This document shows positions 22,561 to 34,801 of a stretch of DNA of 64,000 bases, piece after piece. The notes below the pieces were generated by a model. It was given only the letters and a program-made list of their open reading frames with translations, was not told where the DNA came from and did no database searches. The stretch comes from Dryomyza anilis (Eukaryota; Arthropoda; Insecta; Diptera; Dryomyzidae). The translations under genes and the position numbers were made by a program. The stretch lies in NCBI GenBank assembly GCA_951804985.1, contig OX638131.1, positions 57,023,344-57,087,343 of the forward strand, in the 5' to 3' direction. Numbering within the stretch: the stretch's first letter is position 1; every line of letters begins with the position of its first letter.

Positions 22561-23408
22561 CGTTATTACTTCTATTAATTTTTTTACTAATTTCAGTTAT
22601 ACTTATATTTTTCTCTTTCCGAGCAATCATTTTGCCTTATTCAATATAAGTAAATTTGGAACCGGGTGGCATTTTTCAAAGTAAGCTTATAATTTATTAT
22701 TTATAAAAAAGTTAAATGAAAATACTAGTTTTTCTTCTTTAAAAGTACTTTTTTCAAATGTGTGCTATAATTATGAAACGACAAAATTTTAAGTATTGAG
22801 CGATTTTATATCTGTTTGTTTTTGTTCATCTGTTGATTTTAACAAAACGCACACCCAATTTAATTGGGAAAGAGAAATAATGTTTTCTATACATTATTTA
22901 TATTTTACATCATATTTAATCATATTTATAAAATAATAAAAGTGCTACAGTTATGAAACGCACTTTATATTATTCTGAATTTGCTCTTCTGCTGCCTCTA
23001 CCCATAAGCATTGTATAGTGTATTTAGATAACAATGGAATGAAATCAACTTGGTATTTATGCGAAATTTAATCCTAATTTATGTTAACGAACTGAAACCA
23101 TACCAATAATCGTAGGAAAATTCGTTTTTTCTATTTTTATATCTTTAACATTCATACATACACAGACGCGCACTTGTCTGGCAGTGCTTTGTTGTTCAAT
23201 TCGTGAAAACACACACATGCACACAGTAATATGCTTTCTTAATATTCAGATAGCAAATTCTTGAAATTGAGTAGCATTTTATTGATATTAGTCAAATTCT
23301 ACTATTTTTCTTTCTAACCGAATTCTTCTCGAGTTTTAGAATTTTATTTCCCTCCGTGTAAAAGGTGCAAATTTAAAGTGATAGTTGCAGCAATACTTTT
23401 ATAAATAT
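22561..23408. other. A+T-rich DNA, no gene seen
   Basis: Contains two 'ttatgaaacg' blocks (22773-22782, 22952-22961) and CACA-rich DNA at 23160-23225, nothing classifiable. Confidence 0.4.
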
Positions 23409-23428
23409 CTTGTTTTCTTAGTGTGGCA
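23409..23428 (-). repeat. Lone family-Y-like terminus
   Basis: 'tcttgttttcttagtgtgg' resembles the right end of family Y at 25630-25645. No partner terminus was found upstream. Confidence 0.4.
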
Positions 23429-23857
23429 TCCATCAAAATACCCATTACAATTTTTTAAATTAAATTACATAATACAAAAATAGTGTATTTTTCATTATAA
23501 CGAACAAATCTGGCATATTTGCAAAAAAAAAAGTGAATTGATTTGATTACGCGATGTGAATCTGAGTATAGGACGTTTTTGCAAATCGTGAATATAATTG
23601 AAATTTTCAAGACCAATATAAAAATCAAAATTTATAAACACAGTTCATTGCCTAAAAGTTATTGAAAATCGAACCGCGACAAATATCGGTTGATATAATT
23701 TATATAGCGGATCATTAAGAGAAAAATATAGTGCAATTCAATCAAGTGAGCCCCTCTTTAGGTGGTGACTATTTTCATAACTTTTGTCATTTTATTACTA
23801 AAAAATCATTTCGTGACAATTGGCACACAATTCATATTTGTCATTGTCAGTGCTCGC
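23429..23857. other. A+T-rich DNA, no feature seen
   Basis: No recognised content. Confidence 0.4.
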
Positions 23858-23859
23858 TA

Positions 23860-25644
23860 CACTAAGAAAACAAAGATGATTACCAGAAATATCACAGCCC
23901 TAAATATAAAGTTATTTACAAATTCACGTGAATCACGCATGATTGAATCCTAATTTTGATCATGTGATTGTGAGTGAGTGTGAGTAGACCTAAAAATACC
24001 GTGAATGAGTGTGCGTGAGCACAATTTTTTCGTGCGTGAGTCGAATAAAATAAAAAAATCTCACTTTTAGTTTTTTTGCGATTTTTCGATATTTTTTGCT
24101 GAACTACAGAACAAGTAGGACCACCCATTGAACTCAGAAGGCTTCAGGAAAGCGACTGCTCACTTTTCAGAACAATAATAAGTCAAACCCTTTCTAACGA
24201 CCGTCATATACCCACTCAACTTGCAAGGTTCCAGTCAACAATTGATGTAACCCTTGCAAACCAGTCGTACTTAGTATGGACTAGTCAATTTTTGTGGGGT
24301 CATGTCAATAGTTTTAGCTTGGTTTCATGTGACCGTTCATGGAAATGGATATTGAACTCAATTTTTTTTTTTTTTTTTACTCATTTTTGCAAAAAAAGGT
24401 GAATTTTCAATTTCAACTATACATGATAACTCTGTACTGACTTACTTTTGTTTATTAAGTTTAATTTGTTCCAGGGGTTCGTGTGGGGTCCCGTTTTTAT
24501 TCGAGTTATAAATATAGTAACCAAAAAAATCGCTGCAAAAGTAGTTTTTCCCAAAGTCAATTCATCCCTGGTAAATTATACTCCGGACTATTTTTTTTAT
24601 TGATAATTCTTTTCGCAGATTTTACACGAATTGTTCAACGGAGAATTATTCTTCGAGGCAATTTTTACGTTTGTATATGAAAAACACATCATATCCATCT
24701 CCGTTAAAAATTGATATATGAATTTTATTAAAATCCATAACATCATTATTGGGTTTTAAATATGTAGGTTTTATTGGAGGTGCCACGCTTGGTCGACCAA
24801 TATCACCAATGCATTCTGAAAATAATAGCAAAAAAACGTGATTTAGGGTGATTCACGTGAATCACGCGTGATCACGCGTGCTTGTGACTGAATATTAATT
24901 TAACTCACGTGATTGTGAGTGAGTGTGAGTAGAGCAAAAAAGGACGTGAGTGTGCGTGATTAGAAAAAATCGTTCGTGAGCGTGAGTGAGTGTGAGTCAA
25001 AACTCACTCACGTGCCCATCTCTACTAGCAACCATCTTTCCAATTTATGATTACATATAGCAACCATCAATTAAACATCTTACAAATAGCAAGATAGTTG
25101 TGAATATTTGGAAAAGGTACTCCATTAGAATTCGCAGAGTAATTTTTATTGAATTGAAAGAAAATGAATCAAATGTATTTTTATTTATTCTAGAATAAAG
25201 CAGTACCCTAGTTATACATCGCCATCGTCTTTATAAATCCTTCGAAGAACCAAGTCGGAGCGGCGATGCTGTCATCAAAGTAAACTCAGAAAAGAAATAA
25301 TTTCCATCACGTCTTGATAATTTAAATCACAGGATATTTTATTTTCACTTTTACCATTAAAATGTAATATTTGAGTTGGCATTTGATTTACTTAATTGTT
25401 GTTGATAAATCGAGCGTAAGGAAAAAGTACGCCATTTACCTTTATTATGGTAGTCAAATGTCAAAATACCTTAAAAGTTTTGCTGCAAATGTCCAAGAAC
25501 TTACTATGTTTGCTATCAGTCAACTATAAATATCTCAATTTTTATTGCTGTTGATGTATATATGTCATATTTAAAAAAATATTAAGAGTTTAGCTGCAAC
25601 TTTATTGATAATTATTGGATGTGCAACATCTTGATTTCTTAGTG
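23860..25644 (+). mobile_element. TA-flanked MITE family Y, copy 2 (host of a hAT insertion)
   Basis: Left terminus 'CACTAAGAAAACAAAGATG' after TA (23858-23859). Right terminus 'CATCTTGATTTCTTAGTG' before TA (25645-25646). The termini are inverted repeats and the TA is duplicated, which fits Tc1/mariner-type insertion. Without the inserted hAT the element is about 680 bp and non-coding. Homology to 14346-14895 covers both sides of the insert. Confidence 0.65.
23923..25024 (-). mobile_element. hAT element with CACTCAC arrays, copy 1 (one end deleted)
   Basis: The right end is 'gtgcccatctcta' (25012-25024), the terminal repeat of the complete copy at 46701-48683. The two agree over subterminal GTGAGTG arrays, a 'ggtcgacca' block near 24791, and the 24130-24650 interior. 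The left terminal ~30 bp are gone together with ~65 bp of the host MITE, so one deletion took the end and its flank. No transposase frame. The CACTCAC-type arrays (GTGAGTG on this strand) lie at both ends (about 23970-24035 and 24905-25010). Confidence 0.8.
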
Positions 25645-26076
25645 TAGAATAGGGCTATTAATTTAATTTATTTTAATTTAATTTTATATTTCTATTTTAA
25701 TTATTTTTACATGTATTCACCTTTAAGTATCATATAACATCAAAATCCAATCAAAACCAAAAAAGTTATTCAACTTTAATCTAACTACCTACAAACAATT
25801 TTAAATGGGCTAAAAACAGAAAATCGCGATGCGTGACCTCTAAATGTTTTTCGATTTGGCCAAAATTGTATGTTAATTACTTTTTTTAAGTGCTTAAACT
25901 TTTTAGGAGGGGGTCCCGTGGGAATTTCGAAAAAGTCGTCTTTTGAACCACTCTACCGATGCGTTACTCAAATCCATTCATTCTATCGAACTTCGGCATT
26001 TTTAAATCAACGAAAAAATAATAAATTTAAACATCATCTTCTTTGAAATTGATAAGTTTTTGTATGAGTGTTCTCT
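25645..26076. other. No feature recognised
   Basis: A+T-rich; only a 'gggggtcccgtgggaatttcg' block stands out near 25910. Confidence 0.4.
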
Positions 26077-26080
26077 CATA

Positions 26081-26718
26081 TGTTGTAATTAAAATGTCCG
26101 TTGCTTAGGCGTGAGGCCAAATGTCGCAACGTTCAATTTATAATTACCCATGATATCCTACCAGAGAATGTCCAACGTTGAAGTTCCATTTTTATTAACC
26201 GAAATAATTCAAACAAGTCTTTTCTTCCAAGACATACTTTTATTTAATTGAAAGTTCTATTTTAATATTAACATTATTGTTTAACTTATAAAAGAAACAC
26301 GTCTGCACTCTAAGGCAGTTAAAATCATATCCAACTTAAAATATATTCTTAACCTCTACTCATCACCTCGATCGCACCAATATTTACAAACACCAGATCT
26401 GAGTGTCATCATATTGTGAAATAATCAATTCGTATTGGGGTGATCGTGAGAAAAACTTCTATGTGCTTTAGTTCCCTGTACGCCGCATGCAGGTGCTACC
26501 TGATGAGGCTTATATTACAACCAATACATTTGTTGTTGTCATCATATGTGTACAAGAGTAAGTGTATCAAATAAGTGTATGAGAAAAATACGAATGCATG
26601 CATAACAGTAAGCATTTTTGGTGTTACATTATTATGATTAATATGAATATGCTATTGTGCTTACTGGCCATGTGCATATTTTTCAAACTAAAAGAAAAAG
26701 TATTTCTGATATACAACA
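26081..26718 (-). repeat. 3' LTR of the gypsy element
   Basis: 638 bp, with TGTTGT/ACAACA ends. It matches the 5' LTR throughout, apart from about 14 bp around 26238-26250 where the 5' LTR has an inverted duplication. Contains the shared 'ggaacgttgcgacatttggc'-type end in reverse orientation (26107-26135). Confidence 0.92.
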
Positions 26719-26737
26719 TTCTTCCCCCCTTATTTTA
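26719..26737 (-). promoter_or_regulatory. Polypurine tract
   Basis: Reverse complement 'aaataaggggggaagaa' directly abuts the 3' LTR, as expected for the plus-strand primer in reverse transcription. Confidence 0.9.
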
Positions 26738-28038
26738 AGAAAAAATTATTATTAATTAAATAATAATAGTTTTTTCTTTTACATTGTTAATATCTTGATA
26801 AAATTCTTATAGTGTAGATTATTTTATTTTTAAAAATAAACAATTGTATATTACCTAGTGGATCGTACTTTGTTGAGAGCAGATACTAAAATTGATAATT
26901 TTGTAATTTTATATTTCTGAATATTAATACGGATTTGTCTTCTTTAAATGTTTTGAGAAATTTTCTTCTTAGATAGTTTTTCTAGCGGAATTGTCATCTT
27001 CAGTAATTGTAATTTTTATTTTTATGTAGATGTTGTTTTGTTAGTTTGACGTTGTTGCACTATTATATCACTTGGTGTAACAATATTCGAATACGTATAT
27101 TCTTGGTTCTTATTGTTTTTAATTTTCGTCTTCTTCAAAATTGTTTAAGAAATTGTGTTCATTTGTTGAAGCGTGTGTGATTTAGTGTAATTGTGGTAAC
27201 TTTGTTGATTTGTTAAATTTATTTTTGTAATCAGGTTCGCATTGACAGCTAAATAAGTGTATATGGAATAGCTCCTTCAACTTATTTACATAATGTTAGC
27301 GTGTTCTTTGAGCGATAAAATTGTCATCTCTTATTTAGTATATATAAGATGTAAAATGTTGTTGCATTATTATGATAAAATAGTTGCAACTTTCTTTGCT
27401 GATTTGTAAAACTTCTACATCCATATCCATAGGGTAGCTCCTTTCTCTTAATTAAACATGTGTTGATTGTTGTCGTCCGCGCCATAACTCTCACATGTCG
27501 TTTAATCATTATTCTTTTGTACTTCATTACATTACATTACCATTTCCTTTTCCCAACAAAATTAAACGACCTTCTTTGGCAATTAAAATTTCAGCATATT
27601 GTCTTTAACGTTAAGTTTTATTGTTTGGTGGATTGCTTGTTGTTCTTCTTCGTGCATGTTTTACTTCTTTGTGCTTCGTCGTGGTTGGAGTACATTTGCA
27701 GAATCAGGATTATTATTAAAATACTTATTACTTGTTTACTATAACTTCATACTTCATTTAATTTAACATAATTTTTAATTTATATAGAATATTCAAATTT
27801 AATATCTTCATTGTATGTTTATATTGAACATTTCATTTATTACTTTCAATAAAATGTACATGTATTTTAGAAATCTTTAATTTTTCCATAATATTTCATT
27901 ACCACATGACTCAATGCAAGTCATTTTCAAAAATACTTAGCTATTTATTCATGCACTAATTTATTAATTTAAATATGCTTGATATATGATAGTATTTTCA
28001 ATCTTTCTTTTGCATAACAACTTTGGTACATTCAATAC

Positions 28039-28108
<70 letters not shown>

Positions 28109-28716
28109 TTATGACCGTTAAATGATCTTGGTTAAAACGTTTGCTAGTTTGTTTGTTTGTTTTTGTCGCTGCATTAACGTATCTCGTTTCATTTTCAGTC
28201 CATTAGTGCAGTGGTTCCTACATGCAAAACGCTGAATTGCATTTTCACACATATAACTATACCTAAGCTCCTCACTTATATCTGTGCTCCCCTTCAGTTT
28301 GTGTTCCGCTTACGTCTATCTGTATTTCAAGTACAACGATCTTTCTTTCATTTGTTTCGATTGACAATGCCCTTGACAATGAAATTGAGGTGCTGACCTA
28401 TCTCTAATATAGTGGCAATGTATATTTTATTTATTTTGCTAATTCGTACTGAAATCTTTGCTCAATAAATATCTAATATAATCTTGTAAATCACTTTATT
28501 CCTTTATCTATTTTCACCATTACAAATTTTTTAGTACATGATTTAATGCTAGTAACCTTTTAAAATAAATACGTAGCTATTCCCTCATGCACTTATTTAT
28601 TTGATTAAGATTTAAAAACATATTCCTAAAAAAAAAATATTATTAACTAACATGATTACGATTTATGATCATCATGAACTATTGGTTCAGTTATTTATTT
28701 CTTTACATCTATTTAT
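26738..28716 (-). other. Non-coding 3' region of the gypsy element
   Basis: About 2 kb between the integrase stop and the polypurine tract. In errantiviruses this place holds env; here every frame is short and no envelope feature is readable. It includes an (AT)n tract at 28043-28100. Confidence 0.7.
28043..28100. repeat. (AT)n microsatellite
   Basis: About 29 uninterrupted AT steps. Confidence 0.95.
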
Positions 28717-30012
28717 TTAATTGTGTAAAACTTCAAAATTATATGCTTTTAATAAGTTGTTCTGGAATTTTTTTCCTTTTCCTTTGATGTAAATCATTGT
28801 CGTTACAGGACTTACTACCGAAAGTACCTCATAGGGTCCTACCCATATGGGAGAAAATTTATTCTTTCTATTTTGATTTTTTAATAATATTTTATCGCCT
28901 ACTTTAAATATTGTTGGGTGTAATGCGCTGTCATAGCTTTGTTTAGATTTTTCTTTTGCTTTATCTTGATTTTGTCTCACGATTTCATGTGTGCGTTGAA
29001 TCTGATATTTTAATAATTTGTTGTAATCATCAGTATTATAAACTGGTGAACATTTACGTTTTAGATTAGTGGGCATATCAAAATCAAACCCATATAAAGT
29101 ACGGAAAGGGGTTTGCCCTGTTGACATATGTACTGTGTTATTGTGCACGTGCATTGCCGAATTTAACCATTGGTCCCAGTTTGACCCATCTTCTTTTGCA
29201 AAACTTCGCAAATATTCTGCTTATGGTCGATGGCTTCTTTCCAAAGATCCATTAGCTTGTGGATGATATGGCGTAATATGTAACTTTTTAATTCCTAACA
29301 ATTTACATGTATCTGAAAACAGTTTAGAGACGAAATTTGAACCATTGTCGGTAACTAATACTTTTGGAATATTTAAGCGCGTAATGATTTCGTCGTAAAA
29401 TGCTTTCGCTACAGTGCTTGCTTCTGCGTCCGGTATAGCTACGCAACACATATATTTTGAAAAATCATCTTGAAATGTTAATATATATTTATTTCCAGAG
29501 ATAGTTTCTGGTAAAATTCCTACAAGATCCATGTATACTTTATCAAATGGTCTCACTGGCGTATCAGTTAGGACCATTGGCATTTTTGTAAGCCTAAAAC
29601 TTTTATTTACTTGGCATTTTGAACAATTTTTTACGTAATCTTTTATTTGTTTCTGCATACCTTTCCACTTAAATTGTCTTCTGATTCTAAAATATGTTTT
29701 TACTGCGCCCTGATGGCCTCCTAATGCGGAATCATGAAAATCTTTTGTTACCGTTTTAATCTCTTCCGGATCAGTTAATAAGTGTGCAGAATTTGTTTCG
29801 TTATTTGCATCTGTAATTGTTTCATCTACGACCGGTGTACTAATTTGGGGCTTTGTTTTTGTAATTTGTTGATCTAATTTATTTTGTGTAGTTTTAGAAC
29901 GTGTTTGTACTGCTGTAATATCGGGTTGTATATATGGTATTCTGCTTAAAGCATCCGCGTTCAAATTCTTTTTACCTGGTTTGTAAATTATTTCAAAATC
30001 GTATTCTGACAA
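28717..30012 (-). pseudogene. gypsy pol: integrase region
   Basis: The frame begins with the end of RNase H ('LSEYDFEIIYKPGKKN', 'ADALSR'). It continues with the zinc-binding His/Cys pair ('ALGGHQG', 'NCSKCQ'), then the catalytic triad in 'VYMDLVG', 'LVTDNGSNF' and 'NGSLERSHR', and ends with a GPY-type 'WVGPYEVLSV' motif near the C-terminus. No chromodomain. A nonsense TAA interrupts the frame just after the catalytic Glu region (about 29221-29223); the same frame resumes at once. The enzyme would insert the cDNA into the genome. Confidence 0.9.
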
Positions 30013-30013
30013 C

Positions 30014-31345
30014 TTATGTCGGAAACGCGCAAGGCGGGATGTCTGATCTTTTAAGTTTGCAATACCTTTTAGGGGCTGATGATCTGCGATCTGTAATTTT
30101 AAATGGTCGCCCTAATAGGTATGCTCTGAAATTCATGGTTGCCCAAACAATAGCTAAAAATTGTTTTTCAATGGTGGAGTATCGTTTTTCGGCCCCATTT
30201 AATGCCCGAATCGCAAATGCGACTGGTCTATCGCTTCCAACTTCGCCTTGCGACAGTACCGCGCCTATTGCTTCATTACTTGCATCAGTAGTAAGTAAAA
30301 AAGTTGTCGTAAAATCTGGATATGAGAGAATTGGTGATGAAATTATTGATTTTTTTAATTTAATAAATGAATTTTGACAATCGTCTGTCCATGTAAATTT
30401 AACGTCGTATCTAAGTAAATTATTAATTGGTAATGATATTTTGGCCATATTGCCTATGAATTTTCTGTAATAATTAATTAATCCCAAAAAAGCTTGTACT
30501 TCTTTTCTATTTCTTGGCACCGGAATATTTTTCACGCATTCGACCTTAGAGGGGTCTGGCAGCGCACCTAGTTCCGAACATTTATGTCCTAAATATACAA
30601 CTTCGCGACGCAAAAACTGACATTTTTCGGTATTTAATTTTAAATTATGTTCCCTTAATATCTGTAATACATTACTTAATCTATGCTCATGTTCGCTTAA
30701 ATTTTTTCCATATACAACTATGTCATCGAGATACACAAAACAATCGATACCCTGTAAACCTGTTAATATGTGGTTCATTATTCTTTGAAAAGTGGCAGGT
30801 GCACCTGTTAAACCAAATGGCATTCTATTAAATTCAAAATGTCCAAGTCCCGTACTGAAAGCAGTTTTTTCCTTATCTCTTTCATCTACTAAGACCTGAT
30901 GATAACCACTTGCTAAATCTAATGTTGAAAAGTATCTACTATGTCCTAGCTGATCTAATATCTCGTCTATACGAGGAATCGGAAATACTTGTTTTATTGT
31001 TACATCATTTAGTTTACGAAAATCTATTACTAGTCTACATTTCTTGCTATCGTCCTTATTGCTCTTTTTTGGTATTAACAATAACGGTGAATTCCAAGGT
31101 GAGGTGCTTGGAGATATAATGCCGTCATCTAACATTTTTACTACTTGTCTATTAATTTCTTCCCTATGTGTATGTAGAACTTTATATTGTTTCTGATTAA
31201 TTGGTGGTTGGTTCCATTGTGTAGTTATTTCATGTTTAAGCGCTGGCGTGTATGTTAATTCATCGCCATCTAAGTGAAAAACGTCATGATAAGAAATACA
31301 CAAATTTTGTAAAGATGTAATTTCGTCTTTATTTAAAGTTTCGTC
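30014..31345 (-). pseudogene. gypsy pol: reverse transcriptase and RNase H region
   Basis: RT blocks in order: 'WNSPLLLIPKK', 'CRLVIDFRKLN', 'YFSTLDLASGYHQ' (first catalytic Asp), 'FNRMPFGLTGAPATFQ', 'FVYLDDIVVYG' (YLDD, about 30719-30745) and 'YLGHKCSELG'. Connection and RNase H follow: 'FLGLINYYRKFI', 'LTTDASNEAIGAVL', 'YSTIEKQFLAIVWA'. A 7-bp insertion ('gatcgca'-like, near 30086-30095) shifts the frame just before the third RNase H Asp. A further shift near 31345 separates this frame from protease. Confidence 0.93.
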
Positions 31346-32285
31346 AATTTTAATTTCCTTAATAATCTGTTAATTCTATTTGTTATATTTACTGAATTTA
31401 CGCTATTTATTGTAGAATTTTTGGTATACGATTCTTTATACTGATTAAAATTCGAAAACTTTGGTTTAAATTTGTTGTCTATTAAAATTTCTTTTTCTGT
31501 AGCATTTAATATTGAAACATAAAATCTATTCTTGCTAACATTTGATAGGCTTTCGCATAAATATACACCTGGAGAAATTTCTTGCTTATGTATTAATACG
31601 ATTGGAATTTTTGTTTTTAAAGGTAATGATACTATTTTCGCGGTTCTCGCTTGAATTTTAATGTGTTGGTTGTAAAAAATGTTTTGTATTTCTGTCTGTG
31701 TTTTCATTGGTAGTTTTATAATTTGATTTTTATTTTTATCAAAGAACGTTATCGTTTTGTCTATCGCATTTATTATAGATCGATTCCATAAATTGTCACG
31801 TCCGATTATTCCGTCTGCTGGTACTCCTTGTTCAAGTGACACTACGTGTAGCATTAAACTTAAGCACCCTATGCTCCCGTGTTGGACCTTGGTGGTTCCT
31901 AATGTCCTAACACAACCACCAAAAGTTCCATTCAAATCCTTTTGAATATTTTTGTTAAAACCTGGAAAAATTGTCATTGCACTTTCTTTTACTAAACTGG
32001 CATCTGCTCCTGAGTCTACTAATAAAATAAGTCTTCCATTTTTAGCTGCCTCGCAAGGTACTTCAATGAAAACATCACTTGTATTAGATAAATTCGAACA
32101 ATCTCCATTCCAATTGTGTATTATGCCATTTCCTTTTGCATTTAATTCATATTTTAATTCAGTGTTTACCTTCAGTTTTTGAAAGTTTAATGGGGTAGTA
32201 AATTTGACCACAGTCTCTTTCGACGTCTGATCTACAATTCCTAACTCATTTGGCCCTATATTACTTTTCTTTTGGGGTCCCCAGT
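31333..32285 (-). pseudogene. gypsy pol: aspartic protease region
   Basis: 'LILLVDSGADASLV' (about 32030-31990) is the retroviral-type protease active site with Asp-Ser-Gly, and 'PADGIIGRDNL' is the second conserved block. The segment is in a different frame from gag, as expected if pol is reached by ribosomal frameshifting. The C-terminal ~100 residues are an Asn/Lys-rich linker leading to RT, broken by a frameshift near 31345. Confidence 0.85.
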
Positions 32286-33305
32286 TTATTGGCCTTGACT
32301 GAGCCCCTCATAGTTTCCCTGATTATGATTATTATTTGTGACAGATTCAAATTTGGTTTTCGCATAACACTTATCTATTTTATGCCCTTGTCTATCACAC
32401 CAGAAGCATTTCATATTACTTGTTTTATTTTCTTTGCGATTATTATTTTTAATATCATTATTACCTAACTGTATTTTAGAATTTTTCATATTAGTATTGG
32501 CACATTTCCAATTAGCTTCATGGCCATAAGTTCCACATTCGTAGCAGAAAGGCTCATTTTTCCTACTAATACAATCGTCCCTAGTATGTCCTAAAATCAT
32601 ACAGAATGAACATGTCGGAACATTCCTTACATAGGTTAATTTATCATTCTTTTCTGGATTTTCTGTTTGCTTAATTATTTCTGAATTATGTTCTGCTTCA
32701 ACATTACATTCATATTCATTTAACTTCAGTCTTAGTTGCATAATAGCTTCAACATTTAATGCTTCTTCCAATAATGCATCTAATGTGTCTGACTTACTAC
32801 TTAATAATACAACTTTTGTTGTTGGATCCTTCACACCTACTTTAAAAGAGATCAATACTGACTTCTGTAATTCCAATCTGAATACGTCATCATTACCTAT
32901 CTTTTTACGGTATTTTTTACTCGCAATTTCTAATGCCATGGATTGCAAATCGTCTAATCGTCTTCCAAACGCTCTCAAACTCTCTTTACTATTTTAAAAA
33001 ACTTTTTTAATCTTTTCTAGTACTGCATCTAAAGAAATATCATTTAAGTATGTATTTTTTAGCAACTCGTATAATTCTTCTATTTTTTGAAAATGTTTTA
33101 TCCTCACTAATTTATAAACAACTCCCTGCAAATGTAACCTAACGCATTTAATAAATTCCTCATAATCTGATTCTTTAATTCTAAGCTTTGCTGTTTCACA
33201 GCCTTCAATAAATTTATATAATTCAGTTTCTAGTAATGGAGATTCTGCCCCAGAAAAGTAAGGAACAACGTAATGTACGCGTTTAAATACATTTTCTGTA
33301 CCCAT
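32286..33305 (-). pseudogene. gypsy gag, with an in-frame stop
   Basis: Starts with ATG at 33305. The N-terminal half is the capsid-like helical region. Three zinc knuckles of CCHC type follow: 'CSFCMILGHTRDDC', 'CYECGTYGHEANWKC' (one residue longer than usual) and 'CFWCDRQGHKIDKC'. A TAA at 32994-32996 splits the frame after residue 103; codons on each side are in the same frame, so a single nonsense change is the simplest reading. The protein would form the particle core and bind RNA. Confidence 0.88.
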
Positions 33306-34130
33306 TTTAATTATCGGTTTTTTATTGATTTATGTAATTAAATATTAATTACTTTATTTATATATATATCGATTGCATTTATTATTTTTATATTTAATGT
33401 GAAACATTTTCAAGTTTATTAATTTATATTTATTAAGAACACAAAAAAAATATATTAATGAAAACCCGTTATATATTTGTATGTTAAAGGATGAAAATTG
33501 AAAATTAAATAAAAATTGGTATACTATATTTTACTTTCTGCAAAGCTATGTATATCTTTTGTTTAAACAGTAGATTGCTTACTAGTTGATTTAATTTTTC
33601 TATTAAATTTAATACTGTTTTATTTAGCTCATTTTGATATATATTCAATTTTTTTTTTCTAAAAACATCTCTTCATTTTATAACTGAATACTGATTTTTT
33701 TTATGTAATTTAATTTTGTTGAAATTTCCAATTTGTTATTTAATTAATTTCACAACGCTATGAAAACATTGCTGTATCAAATTCTTAAATTATTCAACAT
33801 TTTAATTTCACAGTTTTATTTAAAGTTAATTTAATTTCACAATATTATGAAATTTTTAAAAATTTTATCATTTATTTGAAATGTTCAATTGCATGTTTTT
33901 CAAATGTCCAATTTCATGATTTCAATATTCTCAAATGTTTCTTTTGTTTTATATCACAAATTCACAAAAAAATTTTTTCGCACATTTTCTTTCACTGTTT
34001 TTCACAATACTCACGACTCCTAAAAAATATATTTTCCCTTGTATAATAAATAAATATATTATTTATTTCATATAATTCTAATCTCCATCCAGTCCATCCT
34101 GTCCCCTGGTATTTGATGTTTGGTTCGAAA
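33306..34130 (-). other. gypsy leader (5' untranslated region)
   Basis: A-rich on the coding strand. From the PBS to about 33700 it is clearly homologous to the leader of the array units at 52883-53465 and repeats, even in its imperfect 'aaattgaacattt/gtgaaattaaat' modules. Near the PBS it has 'ccaggggacaggatggac', matched by 'cccaggggacgagaaggac' in the array. Confidence 0.8.
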
Positions 34131-34145
34131 ACCGGCTGCGCCAAA
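34131..34145 (-). promoter_or_regulatory. Primer-binding site, tRNA-Ser-like
   Basis: Reverse complement 'TTTGGCGCAGCCGGT' directly follows the 5' LTR. From memory, 17.6 and 297 use a similar TGGCGCAGTCGG-type site complementary to tRNA-Ser. Confidence 0.85.
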
Positions 34146-34797
34146 TATTGTAATTAAAATGTCCGTTGCTTAGGCGTGAGGCCAAATGTCGCAACGTTCC
34201 TTTTATAATTACCCATGATGTCCTACCAGAGAATGTCCAACGTTGAAGTTCCATTTTTATTAACCGAAATAATTCAAACAAGTATTTTCTTCCAAGACAT
34301 ACTTTTATTTAATTGAAACAATAATGTTAATATTAAAATAGAAATATTAACATTATTGTTTAACTTATAAAAGAAACACGTCTGCACTCTAAGGCAGTTA
34401 AAATCATATCGAACTTAAAATATATTCTTAACCTCTACTCATCACCTCGGTCGCACCAATATTTACAAACACCAGATCTGAGTGTCATCATATTGTGAAA
34501 TAATCAATTCGTATTGGGGTGATCGTGAGAAAAACTTCTATGTGCTTTAGTTCCCTGTACGCCGCATGCAGGTGCTACCTGATGAGGCTTACATTACAAC
34601 CAATACATTTGTTGTTGTCATCATATGTGTATAAGAGTAAGTGTATCAAATAAGTGTATGAGAAAAATACGAATGCATGCATAACAGTAAGCATTTTTGG
34701 TGTTACATTATTATGATTAATATGAATATGCTATTGTGCTTACTGGCGATGTGCATATTTTTCAAACTAAAAGAAAAAGTATTTCTGATATACAACA
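34146..34797 (-). repeat. 5' LTR of the gypsy element
   Basis: 652 bp. Its U5 end has one change (ACAATA instead of ACAACA). It carries a perfect 18-bp inverted repeat (34317-34334 and 34343-34360, 8-bp loop) where the 3' LTR has only one arm. Confidence 0.92.
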
Positions 34798-34801
34798 CAT
34801 A

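Larger units (their letters stand above)
26077..34801 (-). mobile_element. Complete Ty3/gypsy retrotransposon with target duplication
   Basis: The order on the minus strand is 5' LTR (34146-34797), PBS, leader, gag, protease, RT-RNase H, integrase, a ~2-kb non-coding stretch, PPT and 3' LTR (26081-26718). The 4-bp duplication CATA flanks it (26077-26080, 34798-34801). LTRs start TGTTGT and end ACAACA. The tRNA-Ser-like PBS is shared with the 17.6/297 group. No env-like frame was found. Gag and pol carry in-frame stops and frameshifts, so this copy is inactive, yet the LTRs remain very similar, so it is not very old. Confidence 0.93.

Noticed and set aside
26738..28716. Envelope gene of an errantivirus-like element
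   Set aside because: Position fits, but no long frame, signal peptide, furin site or membrane anchor is readable.
29934..30377. 147-codon plus-strand frame
   Set aside because: Antisense to gypsy RNase H/RT, where motifs are clear on the minus strand.
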